47,009 nucleotides of DNA from NCBI GenBank assembly GCA_018780035.1, contig JADMKE010000058.1, positions 1 through 47,009 on the forward strand, read 5' to 3'. This stretch comes from Candidatus Sericytochromatia bacterium (GTDB lineage: Bacteria; Cyanobacteriota; Sericytochromatia; UBA7694). Below the pieces are notes generated by a model. It had not been told where the DNA came from. It saw only the letters and a list, made by a program, of their open reading frames with translations, and did no database searches. Below are positions 25,759-33,699 of this stretch, piece by piece (the first letter of the stretch is position 1; the number at the start of each line of letters is the position of its first letter). The position numbers were made by a program, and so were the translations under genes.

Positions 25759-26901
25759 ATGATTGTGACACCGCTCCCGCGCCAGTATTACAGCAAGTGG
25801 ACCGAGATCAGTCCGGCGGCCCTTGAGCACAATTTAAAGCAGCTCAAAAGGGCCTGCCGGGATCCACAAACCCAGATCATGGGCGTGGTCAAAGCCAATG
25901 CCTATGGTCACAATGTCTCGCAGGTCGCGCCCGTGCTCTGGCGGGCAGGGGTGAGTCATTTTGGCGTGGCCACCCTGGGAGAGGCCCTGTATCTGCGCCA
26001 AATTCTGCCCGAGGCCGAACATATCCTGATTCTCGGCGCGCTCACAACCGACCAATACCATCTGGCGCTGGAAGAGGGCTTTGCCTTTATGTTCCACACC
26101 CTCAGCCATTTGCCCATTTTGGAGGGCCTGGCAAATGGCACGGGAAAAACAGCAGAGGTCCATCTCAAGGTTGACACAGGCATGGGCCGGGTTGGGATTC
26201 GCCCCGAAGACATGGGCCTGGCCCTGGATCAATTGGCAAAGACAGAGCGGATTAACCTGCGGGGCATCTGCTCCCATCTGGCAACCTCCGACCGCCCTAA
26301 CTGCCCCCATATCGCCAGACAATTGCAGATCTTTGCTGAGGTCGTGGCCTATGCCCGCAGCCATCTGCGCGAGCCCAGCGCTCTGATGTACCATATCGCC
26401 AATAGCGACGCAGTCTTTCAGTATCCCGAAGCCCATTATAATCTGGTCCGCCCCGGCATTTCGCTCTACGGCTACGGGGGTATTCCCGGTCTGGCTTTAA
26501 AACCCGCTCTGGCGCTTAAAGCCCAGATCACGCAGCTCAAAGTGGTGCCTGCCGGAACAGCCCTGGGCTATGGCAGAACCTTTATCACGCAACGGCCCAG
26601 CCAGATTGGTGTGGTCGCGATTGGCTATGCCGATGGCTTAAACCGGTTGCTCTCCAATCGCCAAGACGTTCTGCTGCGCGGAAAGCGGCTGCCGCTGGTC
26701 GGCAGGGTCTCGATGGATCAAGCCGCGATAGACTTGACAGATTTAGCCGCCGAAGTCAAAGAGGGAGAGGTGGTCACCCTGATTGGCAGCGAAGGCCAAC
26801 ACAGCATCACGGCCCAAGATTGGGCAGACCAACTGCAGACCATTCCCTACGAAGTGCTCACCAGCTTAGGCACACGCTTGCCGCGCTGGAGCGTGGATTA
26901 A
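25759..26901 (+). CDS. alr: Alanine racemase
   Basis: A 380-residue PLP enzyme interconverting L- and D-alanine for peptidoglycan. The PLP lysine is K45 in VVKANAYGHN (the usual GHG has become GHN), and the catalytic tyrosine of the second domain is Y271 in ALGYGRTF. HLKVDTGMGRVG, ICSHLATSD, RPGISLYGYG and GRVSMDQAAIDLTD are all conserved. The fold order, barrel then beta domain, and the length are standard. The ATG at 25759 follows the CsgG-domain gene by 31 bases without a clear Shine-Dalgarno sequence. The cytoplasmic location is normal. The GHN variation lies next to the PLP lysine and is unlikely to abolish activity. Confidence 0.97.
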   Translation: MIVTPLPRQYYSKWTEISPAALEHNLKQLKRACRDPQTQIMGVVKANAYGHNVSQVAPVLWRAGVSHFGVATLGEALYLRQILPEAEHILILGALTTDQYHLALEEGFAFMFHTLSHLPILEGLANGTGKTAEVHLKVDTGMGRVGIRPEDMGLALDQLAKTERINLRGICSHLATSDRPNCPHIARQLQIFAEVVAYARSHLREPSALMYHIANSDAVFQYPEAHYNLVRPGISLYGYGGIPGLALKPALALKAQITQLKVVPAGTALGYGRTFITQRPSQIGVVAIGYADGLNRLLSNRQDVLLRGKRLPLVGRVSMDQAAIDLTDLAAEVKEGEVVTLIGSEGQHSITAQDWADQLQTIPYEVLTSLGTRLPRWSVD

Positions 26902-26923
26902 CGCCCAAAATTCCCCGCAAAAT

Positions 26924-26952
26924 TTGACAAAGCCTTAAAAATCGGGTATTTT
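26924..26952 (+). promoter_or_regulatory. Promoter of the CBS gene, nearly leaderless
   Basis: A perfect TTGACA (26924-26929), a 17-bp spacer and TATTTT (26947-26952). The ATG at 26962 is 9 bases on, so the leader would be only about 2-3 nt. AAAAAT (26937-26942) and ATTTTT (26948-26953) form an inverted repeat over the -10 box. Confidence 0.65.
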
Positions 26953-26961
26953 TCCATCATT

Positions 26962-27417
26962 ATGCAAGTCAAAGAGATTATGGATCAAAAAGTGGCCCGA
27001 ATTGGGGTTTCAACCTCAATGCAAGTAGCTGCTGAACTGCTCGTTTTAACCCAGGCCAGCGACCTGATTGTGGTCAATCAAGCAGGTGATTTTGTGGGCG
27101 TGGTTTCCGAAGGTGATCTGCTGCGCTTGCTCATGCCCGATTATGATGAGGTCGTCAAGGCCGGAGGCTCGCTGCAAGACGCCTTTCGCTTTTTTCTTGA
27201 AAATGGCCGAGACTTAGCCCAACAGCCGATCACTCGTTTGATCATTGCCCATCCGATTGCGGTTTCTCCCGAAGACGAATTGCTCAAAGTGGCCACGATT
27301 ATGATCGAAAAAATGATTCGGCGCTTGCCCGTGGTGGCTGATGGCAAATTTTTGGGCACCGTCTCACGGGCAGATATCGCCTGGGCGATTTTGTCTAAAA
27401 ACAGCGGCAAATCATGA
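26962..27417 (+). CDS. CBS-pair protein
   Basis: A 151-residue protein made of two CBS domains, residues 1-60 (VKEIMDQKVARIGVSTSMQVAAELL...DFVGVVSEGDLLRLL) and about 85-148 (ITRLIIAHPIAVSPEDELLKVATIMIEKMIRRLPVV...LGTVSRADIAWAI). Such pairs (Bateman modules) bind adenine nucleotides, SAM or NAD-related ligands and regulate partner proteins. There is no effector domain. Its stop overlaps the start of the dioxygenase fusion (ATGA at 27414-27417), so it is a likely regulator or stability partner of that enzyme (inference). It is expressed from its own promoter with practically no leader. Confidence 0.9.
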   Translation: MQVKEIMDQKVARIGVSTSMQVAAELLVLTQASDLIVVNQAGDFVGVVSEGDLLRLLMPDYDEVVKAGGSLQDAFRFFLENGRDLAQQPITRLIIAHPIAVSPEDELLKVATIMIEKMIRRLPVVADGKFLGTVSRADIAWAILSKNSGKS

Positions 27418-30400
27418 ATCTGGCGGCAAGCATAGCCCAAGGCGACTTGACCCAAAGCACCCCCGGCCACGCCCAAGAAGGCTTTCTCTCGTTGCAAGCG
27501 GGTTTTTTGCCCCTGCAGCCCCCGCTGACGCATTTGCCCGATAGCCACTTGGCTTGGGATCAACTGGCAAGCGTGCTGCCCAGTGTGGTCGAACAAGGGG
27601 CAGTAACAGCCAGCGTGCAGGATTTGCCCCATTTTGGCAGCAGCGAAGCTGAATTGCCGCCCGAATACCTCTGCCGGGCTGCCTCTTTGTTGGGTATTTT
27701 GGCCCATACCTGTATACGCGAACAAGAGACCCGCTTGCGCCTCAAAGCCCAAACAGGCAGCCACTTGCCCGAGCATTTGAACCAGGCCTGGGAAGCGGTT
27801 TGCCAACGACTCGGTCGCCCAGGAGCGGGTATGACCTACAGCGATTTAATTCTCTATAATTGGCGCTTAAAAGATCCCGACCAGCCCCGCAAAGTCGAAA
27901 ACCTCCAGCTCATGATTCCAGTCTACGGCAGTCCCGAAGAGCGGATCTTTTATATGACCATGGCTGAAATGCATGACGTCGCCAGTCGCAGTTTACCTGC
28001 GCTATTATCACTGGAAAAATGCCGAAAAGAAAAAAACACAGAAGGTCTGGATAGCGCCCTGTATGAATTGCAGGCCTGCTTGCAAACCATGACCTATGAC
28101 TCGCTGCTCAAAATCGATCCCAACCCCTATAGCGCGCACCATGTCGATCAGTTGGTCTGGGCCAAAACCGTTGCCCCTTTTGCCTTTCCGATTCGGGCAG
28201 GGGAACTGGGGCTGAGTGGGGGAGGCTCACCGGTGTTTCACTGCTTGGATTTGCTTTTTCAGCGCAAAGACTACCAGAGCCAAATCGGGCAGGAACTCTT
28301 GCACCTGCGCAACTGGATGCCGCCTGAGCTTTTGGCCTTTTTGCAGGCGGTGAATGCCCTGCAATTGCCCCAATTTGTGCAAGAATATGGCAGTTTGAGC
28401 CAGCAAAACCTCTACCGCCAAACCTTTGAGGCCTATGCGGGCGAACGGGGCTGGCTGGGTTTACACCGCCTAAAAGTCTACGGATTTATGGAAGTGGGCT
28501 TTAAAGCGGGCCGCACCCAAACCAATGGGGGCTTTACTGGCGAAGTTGAAATGCGCTCTTGGGAGGCCCTGGATCAGTCGATCAACACCTCTCGTCTGGA
28601 GCGCAAGAGTGCTCCCCCCGTAGGGCGTTGCCCCTTTGCCCAGCACAAAGCAACGGCTGCCACACCCCAACCCGAAAGTCCTGTGAAACATGTGCAATTG
28701 GATCTGAAAGACCAAGGTCTGAGTTACCAAACCGGCGACCGTTTGGGGGTGTTTCCCCTCAACAGTGAGACCTTGGTGGCAAAAACCCTGCAAGCCCTCA
28801 ATGCCAGCGGCCAAGAGATGATTGAACTCAATGGGGTCTGGCGCACGGCTTGGAGCGAAATCCAGCCAGAGGCCACACCTGCAGAAAGCGTCTCGCTCAA
28901 AAGATTTTTGGCCAGAGCCAAATTGCGTCCTTTGTTGCGCCCAGTGGGCAAAGCCCTGTACCAACTCAGCCGCTCCCCCCAATTGCACCAGATCTTAGAG
29001 AGCCGCAGTGAAGACCAATACGAACTCTGGCAAATCTTTGAATTGCTCAAGGGCGAAAATTTTGACCTGCGCCGCCTTTGCAAAGCCAAGGCCTGGCAGC
29101 CCGAAAGTCTGGCCAAGTTAATGCCACCCGAGCGCTTTCGGGTCTACTCGATCTCGTCAGCCGGGGACCTGCTGACCCCCGCCGAGGAAGTGCATCTGAC
29201 AATTGGTCAATTAAAATACCAGAGCCAAACACCTGAGCCCGTGCAGCAATACGGCACAGCCTCTCAGTTTTTAAGCAGCACCCCCAGCGAACCCATTCCG
29301 GTTCAAGTCGTGCGGCCTTCGCGCTTTCGGCTGCCCACAGATCCAGAGCGGCCGCTGGTGATGTTTGCCGGCGGCACAGGTATTTCCCCCTTTCGGGGCT
29401 TTTGGCAAAGCCGCCAAACCACCCGTTTAAACCAGCCCGACTGGCTGTTTTTAGGGATTCAAAGCCCTGAGCACCTCTATTACCAAGAGGAGCTTGAAGA
29501 CGCGGTCAGCAAAGGTAAATTGCAAGTACGGGCGGCTTTTTCGCGCAGCGAGCTGTGTTTGACCTGGAACCCAGCCGCCCAGCAATTTGCCTTTGAAGCG
29601 GGCGAAAAAATGCGGATTCAGGCCCTGATGCAGACCCCCGAAAATGCCGCTGTGCTCTGGCAATTGCTGCGCCCAGAATCAGAGGGGGGCAAAGGCGGCT
29701 ATTTTTATATCTGTGGTCAAACCCATTTCGCCCATTCAGTAATCGCAAGCCTCAAAGCCATTCTTGCCAAACATTTGCCCGAAAGCCCCGGCTCAGAAAA
29801 TGAAGCCGTGCTTAACTATTTTCGCAAATGGGTCGCAGACGGACGACTGATGATGGATATATTCACGACCTTTGCCCCCGCCAACAGCCCAGGAGTCACA
29901 GATTATCAGGTCTATGACAATTCAGACGTACTCTTGCACAATACCCCCCAGAATGGCTATTGGATGGTGATCCAGGGGCAGGTCTACGATCTCTCCGAAT
30001 TTATGTATTTACATCCCGGTGGAGAGCGTTTGATTCGCACCAATGCCGGATTGGATGCCACATCCAGCTATGAACAGGTCGAACACCACCTCAACTCCGA
30101 GGTTCATGCCCTGTTGGATCTCTACAAAATTGGCAAGATTCGCCGCTTGAACTTTGGCGATAAATGGGGAGTAGCGGTGGTTCCACACAGCCACCAGCGC
30201 TTAGAAACCGCTGCAGTTGCGGCCACGGGCATGGTCTATCTCAGCCTGCACGATGCCTATCGCCATTGGATGCGCTATATTTACACGGTTGTCGAAAGTG
30301 AAAATGCCCTGCGCAATAATCTCAGTCTCAAACAAGCGGCTCTGACGGCCCACGATGGCAGCCAATACCTCAATTTTATTAAAGCCAGTTTGCTCTTAGA

Positions 30401-30845
30401 GGTGCAACAGCTCTTTCTCGAAAATTATTTACCCCAATTGACCGGAGCGAAACTGCATTTTCTCTGGTGTATCACGATTGGCCTTTGCGATGCACAGGCC
30501 CAAGTGACCCATTTGCAGGCAGAATTACACACTGTCGCAGAGAGCCCACATGCACAGCGGGCCCGCGAAAAAATCGCCCAGCTCAGCGTCTATCTCGACT
30601 CGGCTGAGAATCTGGCCGAATCTCAATTGCAACTCTCTCAAGAATTGGCTCATTTACAACGGGCGAGCCTGCGTTTTATTCAAAGCCTCAAGCTCAAACT
30701 CAGCGGGGGACTCAAGGCCTTTGAAAAATACGAACAGGCCGTGATGGAAAAGGGGCGCCAAGCGCTGATGGAAGCCCTGCTCTCTGTGCCTGTGCTCTTG
30801 GAGCGCTATTACGAAGATCTCAGCCAGGAATGGGAAGATCTCTAA
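27414..30845 (+). CDS. IDO-like dioxygenase, FAD/NAD(P)H reductase and cytochrome b5 fusion
   Basis: A 1143-residue fusion. Residues about 25-400 match indoleamine 2,3-dioxygenase throughout: AGFLPLQPPLTHLP and DLILYNWRLKDPDQP; SGGGSPVFHCLDLLF; then RNWMPPELLAFL; and HRLKVYGFMEVG, whose H351 aligns with the heme ligand, followed by NGGFTG. A CP motif (RCPFAQH, 405-411) starts the linker. Residues about 425-800 are a P450-reductase-like FAD/NAD(P) module: RVYSISS (576-582), YGTASQFL, GGTGISPFRGF and YICGQ; no FMN flavodoxin domain is present. Residues about 830-910 are cytochrome b5 with HPGG (H867) and a distal His at 891/892. Residues 911-1143 are helical and unassigned. The enzyme probably oxidises tryptophan or another indole with electrons from NAD(P)H. 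Start and frame are secure; it is coupled to the CBS gene. Confidence 0.88.
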   Translation: MNLAASIAQGDLTQSTPGHAQEGFLSLQAGFLPLQPPLTHLPDSHLAWDQLASVLPSVVEQGAVTASVQDLPHFGSSEAELPPEYLCRAASLLGILAHTCIREQETRLRLKAQTGSHLPEHLNQAWEAVCQRLGRPGAGMTYSDLILYNWRLKDPDQPRKVENLQLMIPVYGSPEERIFYMTMAEMHDVASRSLPALLSLEKCRKEKNTEGLDSALYELQACLQTMTYDSLLKIDPNPYSAHHVDQLVWAKTVAPFAFPIRAGELGLSGGGSPVFHCLDLLFQRKDYQSQIGQELLHLRNWMPPELLAFLQAVNALQLPQFVQEYGSLSQQNLYRQTFEAYAGERGWLGLHRLKVYGFMEVGFKAGRTQTNGGFTGEVEMRSWEALDQSINTSRLERKSAPPVGRCPFAQHKATAATPQPESPVKHVQLDLKDQGLSYQTGDRLGVFPLNSETLVAKTLQALNASGQEMIELNGVWRTAWSEIQPEATPAESVSLKRFLARAKLRPLLRPVGKALYQLSRSPQLHQILESRSEDQYELWQIFELLKGENFDLRRLCKAKAWQPESLAKLMPPERFRVYSISSAGDLLTPAEEVHLTIGQLKYQSQTPEPVQQYGTASQFLSSTPSEPIPVQVVRPSRFRLPTDPERPLVMFAGGTGISPFRGFWQSRQTTRLNQPDWLFLGIQSPEHLYYQEELEDAVSKGKLQVRAAFSRSELCLTWNPAAQQFAFEAGEKMRIQALMQTPENAAVLWQLLRPESEGGKGGYFYICGQTHFAHSVIASLKAILAKHLPESPGSENEAVLNYFRKWVADGRLMMDIFTTFAPANSPGVTDYQVYDNSDVLLHNTPQNGYWMVIQGQVYDLSEFMYLHPGGERLIRTNAGLDATSSYEQVEHHLNSEVHALLDLYKIGKIRRLNFGDKWGVAVVPHSHQRLETAAVAATGMVYLSLHDAYRHWMRYIYTVVESENALRNNLSLKQAALTAHDGSQYLNFIKASLLLEVQQLFLENYLPQLTGAKLHFLWCITIGLCDAQAQVTHLQAELHTVAESPHAQRAREKIAQLSVYLDSAENLAESQLQLSQELAHLQRASLRFIQSLKLKLSGGLKAFEKYEQAVMEKGRQALMEALLSVPVLLERYYEDLSQEWEDL

Positions 30846-30884
30846 AGAAGTCTCTCAGCCTCAATCGAGCGGAGGCAGGCCGGT

Positions 30885-32252
30885 TCAGGCTGGCTCAGGC
30901 AGGCCAGAACCTTCGCGGCTTTCTAAAGAGCCGTTGAGTTTGCGCAATTCCAGACAGAGAATTTTGGGCCCCATCACCTGGGTCACTTCAATTTCAATTT
31001 CTTGGTACTTAACCGAGGCCCCCTGATCGGGAATATGCCCCAATTGGGCTAAAACAAAGCCTGCAATCGTCTGGTACTGGCCTTCGGGCAAATCCAAATC
31101 GAGGGTTTCATTGACCTCAGACAACGGGGTTGCTCCCTGAATTTGAAAACTGTCGTTGCCCAGGGGCTGAATGAAGTCCTCGACAGGCACCTGATCATCA
31201 TCAAACTCGCCAACAATTTCTGTCACTAAGTCGTCCAGCGTGACCAGACCTTCGGTACCGCCAAATTCATCGGCAACAATGATCGCACGGGTGCGGTTCT
31301 TTTGCATCATTTCCAGCAATTGCACCACATTTTTGGTTTCGGGCACAAAGACTGTGGGCCGCATGTATTTTTCGAGGGTATCCCCTTCGCGGTACTGTCC
31401 GTTGACCTGGGCCCGGAAGAGATCTTTGAGGTAGATCATGCCACGGATATCATCAATCGAATCACCATAGACCGGGTATTGGGAATAGCCCTCTTCGATC
31501 ATTTTCGGCAGGGCATCCCAGACTTTGGATTCACCTTCAAAAGCCACAATCCGGGTACGGTTGGTCATCACCTCTGAGGCAACCGTATCCCCAAATTCAA
31601 ACACCTTGTGAATCAAGTCACGCTCTTCGCTGTCGAGCACGCCCTCTTGGCTGGAACGATCAATGATCATCCGCAATTCTTCTTCGGTAATCGACGGCGA
31701 ATATTCTTTGCTGCCAAAAATCCGATCCAGTCCACGGATTAAAAGCCGCGAGGGAATCACAAAGGTGTATTTAATCAACGGATAGAGCAAATTGACGATC
31801 AAATTCAGGGGCCGTGAAACCAAAAGAGCCATGCGGGTCGCATGCCGAGCGGCATAGGTCTTGGGTGTAATTTCACCAAAGAGCACGATCACAAACTCCA
31901 ATAAAAAAGGCACCAGGGCCAGGGCTCCGATGGTTGCAAATCCCAAGGGAATGATGGCATTGGGGCCGAGAATATTTTCAGCCGAAGAGACCCCAAACGA
32001 AGAGCCAAAGATAATAAACATGTTTTCCACAGCCAAAATCGTGGCAAACATTTTGTCTTCATTTTCACGCAATTCACAGAAGGCTTTGGCGCGTTTATCG
32101 CCTTTTTCAGCCAATTGCTGAATTCGGATTTTATTGGCCGCTAAAATCGAGGCCTCGGAACTGGCAAACGCCGCGACCATCACCACACAAAAACTGACGG
32201 CACCCATTGCCAGCGGCAGCGAATCGGTACCAAAACCATGACCACCTGACAT
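30885..32252 (-). CDS. CNNM/CorC-family membrane protein (DUF21, CBS pair)
   Basis: About 455 residues. A DUF21 membrane domain (about four helices: MGAVSFCVVMVAAFASSEASI, MFIIFGSS, FATIGALALVPFLLEFVIVLFGE, then EITPKTYAARHATRMALLVSRPL) is followed by a CBS pair (VASEVMTNRTRIVAFEGE... and RPTVFVPETKNVVQLLEMM) and a CorC_HlyC domain (IVADEFGGTEGLVTLDDLVTEIVGEF). The family exports or regulates Mg2+ or other cations; the old name is hemolysin-like. The ATG at 32252 is chosen; a TTG at 32333 lies inside the fliI end. AAGGCAGG lies 15 bases upstream. It follows fliI on the same strand, so it may be co-transcribed with fliHI, with no obvious functional link. Confidence 0.92.
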   Translation of the reverse strand: MSGGHGFGTDSLPLAMGAVSFCVVMVAAFASSEASILAANKIRIQQLAEKGDKRAKAFCELRENEDKMFATILAVENMFIIFGSSFGVSSAENILGPNAIIPLGFATIGALALVPFLLEFVIVLFGEITPKTYAARHATRMALLVSRPLNLIVNLLYPLIKYTFVIPSRLLIRGLDRIFGSKEYSPSITEEELRMIIDRSSQEGVLDSEERDLIHKVFEFGDTVASEVMTNRTRIVAFEGESKVWDALPKMIEEGYSQYPVYGDSIDDIRGMIYLKDLFRAQVNGQYREGDTLEKYMRPTVFVPETKNVVQLLEMMQKNRTRAIIVADEFGGTEGLVTLDDLVTEIVGEFDDDQVPVEDFIQPLGNDSFQIQGATPLSEVNETLDLDLPEGQYQTIAGFVLAQLGHIPDQGASVKYQEIEIEVTQVMGPKILCLELRKLNGSLESREGSGLPEPA

Positions 32253-32314
32253 TGAGGTTAAATGGCCTGCCTTGAAAGAGATAAGGTTGGCCAGGGAGAA
32301 TGTCGAACCATAAG

Positions 32315-33697
32315 TTAAGCCAAATTCGCCCAACTGGCGGTCTTGGTGCCCAGAGTCTTAACTGCATTGACCGTATCCTGGAATGGCGTGGGATCGTGAA
32401 TACCCTGCCGTCGGTAACTCTTAATCTGGTCAATCATTGAGATCGCGTGGTCAATATCCGCATTTGAACCGCGCACATAGGCCCCGATATTGATCAGGTC
32501 AACCGCGCTCTCGTAGGTCGAGAGGATATTGCGAATTTCTGAGGCTGCCGCGCGGTGTTCGGGCGTGGTTAAGACGTTAAACAGACGGCTTACACTGGGC
32601 AGCACATCGATGGCGGGAAAAATATTGTCTGAGGCAATTTTACGACTCATGACAATATGGCCATCCAAAATACCACGGACCGCGTCAGCAACGGGCTCAT
32701 CCATATCGCCGCCCTCTACGAGTACGGTATAAATGGCTGTAATTGAACCCGTTTCGCCCATACCTGTGCGTTCCAGCAATTCAGGCAGCAGTGCAAATAC
32801 CGAAGGGGTATAACCTTTGGTCGCAGGGGGCTCGCCGATGGCCAGACCAATTTCACGCTGGGCCATCGCAAAACGGGTGACCGAGTCCATCATCAGGAAG
32901 ACGTTTTTGCCCTGATCGCGGAAGTATTCACAGATCGCGGTGGCGGTATAAGCACATTTCACACGTTCCAGTGAAGAGGTGTCAGAGGTCGCGGAGACAA
33001 CCACAGAACGGGCCAAGCCCTCTTCCCCCAAGCTGTCTTCGATAAATTCCAAAACTTCGCGGCCGCGCTCCCCGACGTTACAGACCACGGCGATATCGCA
33101 CTTCGCATTGCGGGCAATCATGCCCAAGAGCGTCGATTTACCGACCCCGGAGCCTGCAAAAAGCCCCACGCGCTGGCCTGTGCCAATGGTCAACATCCCA
33201 TCAATCACGCGCACACCCGTCGGCAATACTGTGTCGATGCGTTTGCGCTTCATCGGGTTGGGAGCGCCCGCCCGCAGGGGATAGTATTTTTCAGCCACAA
33301 CGGGCCCTTTACCATCAATCGGGTTGCCCAGACCATCGACGACCCGGCCAAGCAAACCAGGGCCACATTTGACCGAAACCTGTTTGCCCGTTGCGATAAC
33401 TTCCGCACCGGCGCCGATCCCTTCGAGGTTGACAAGAGGCATCAGCAAAACGCGGCGGGAACGAAAACCGACCACTTCGCAAGGATAGGTCCGCTTGCGA
33501 TCCGCTGAGCGGATATAACAGAGTTCACCGATTTCTACCCCTTGCAAAAGGGCTTCGAGCACCAGACCGACAACCTGAACCACAGAGCCACGAGCCCGCA
33601 CCAAATTGGTGTTGGAGAGCGCTACTGCGTAGTTCTGATAGTCAAAATAATGTTCATAAGAAGAGTCAAGACCTGTATCCAGAGCTAAATTGCCCAT
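32315..33697 (-). CDS. fliI: FliI/SctN-type export ATPase
   Basis: A 460-residue hexameric type III export ATPase. Walker A is GLFAGSGVGKST (residues 178-189, K187). VVCNVGERGREVLEFIED, LMMDSVTRFAMAQREIGLAIGEPPATKGYTPSVFA, LLERTGMGETGSITAIYTVLVEGGD and EPVADAVRGILDGHIVMSRKIA are the usual FliI/SctN sequence. It drives unfolding and export of flagellar or type III secretion substrates at the inner membrane. The partner FliH-like stator is encoded directly upstream. The ATG at 33697 begins 2 bases after the fliH stop, with GGAGGAGG 14 bases upstream and GGAA nearer. FliI versus non-flagellar SctN cannot be decided: no flagellin, FliF or secretin gene is in the window. Confidence 0.93.
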   Translation of the reverse strand: MGNLALDTGLDSSYEHYFDYQNYAVALSNTNLVRARGSVVQVVGLVLEALLQGVEIGELCYIRSADRKRTYPCEVVGFRSRRVLLMPLVNLEGIGAGAEVIATGKQVSVKCGPGLLGRVVDGLGNPIDGKGPVVAEKYYPLRAGAPNPMKRKRIDTVLPTGVRVIDGMLTIGTGQRVGLFAGSGVGKSTLLGMIARNAKCDIAVVCNVGERGREVLEFIEDSLGEEGLARSVVVSATSDTSSLERVKCAYTATAICEYFRDQGKNVFLMMDSVTRFAMAQREIGLAIGEPPATKGYTPSVFALLPELLERTGMGETGSITAIYTVLVEGGDMDEPVADAVRGILDGHIVMSRKIASDNIFPAIDVLPSVSRLFNVLTTPEHRAAASEIRNILSTYESAVDLINIGAYVRGSNADIDHAISMIDQIKSYRRQGIHDPTPFQDTVNAVKTLGTKTASWANLA

Positions 33698-33699
33698 GT

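Noticed and set aside
27414..30845. Reading the fusion as a self-sufficient cytochrome P450 (BM3-like)
   Set aside because: There is no FxxGxxxC heme-thiolate signature and no FMN flavodoxin domain; the N-terminus aligns along its length with IDO instead.
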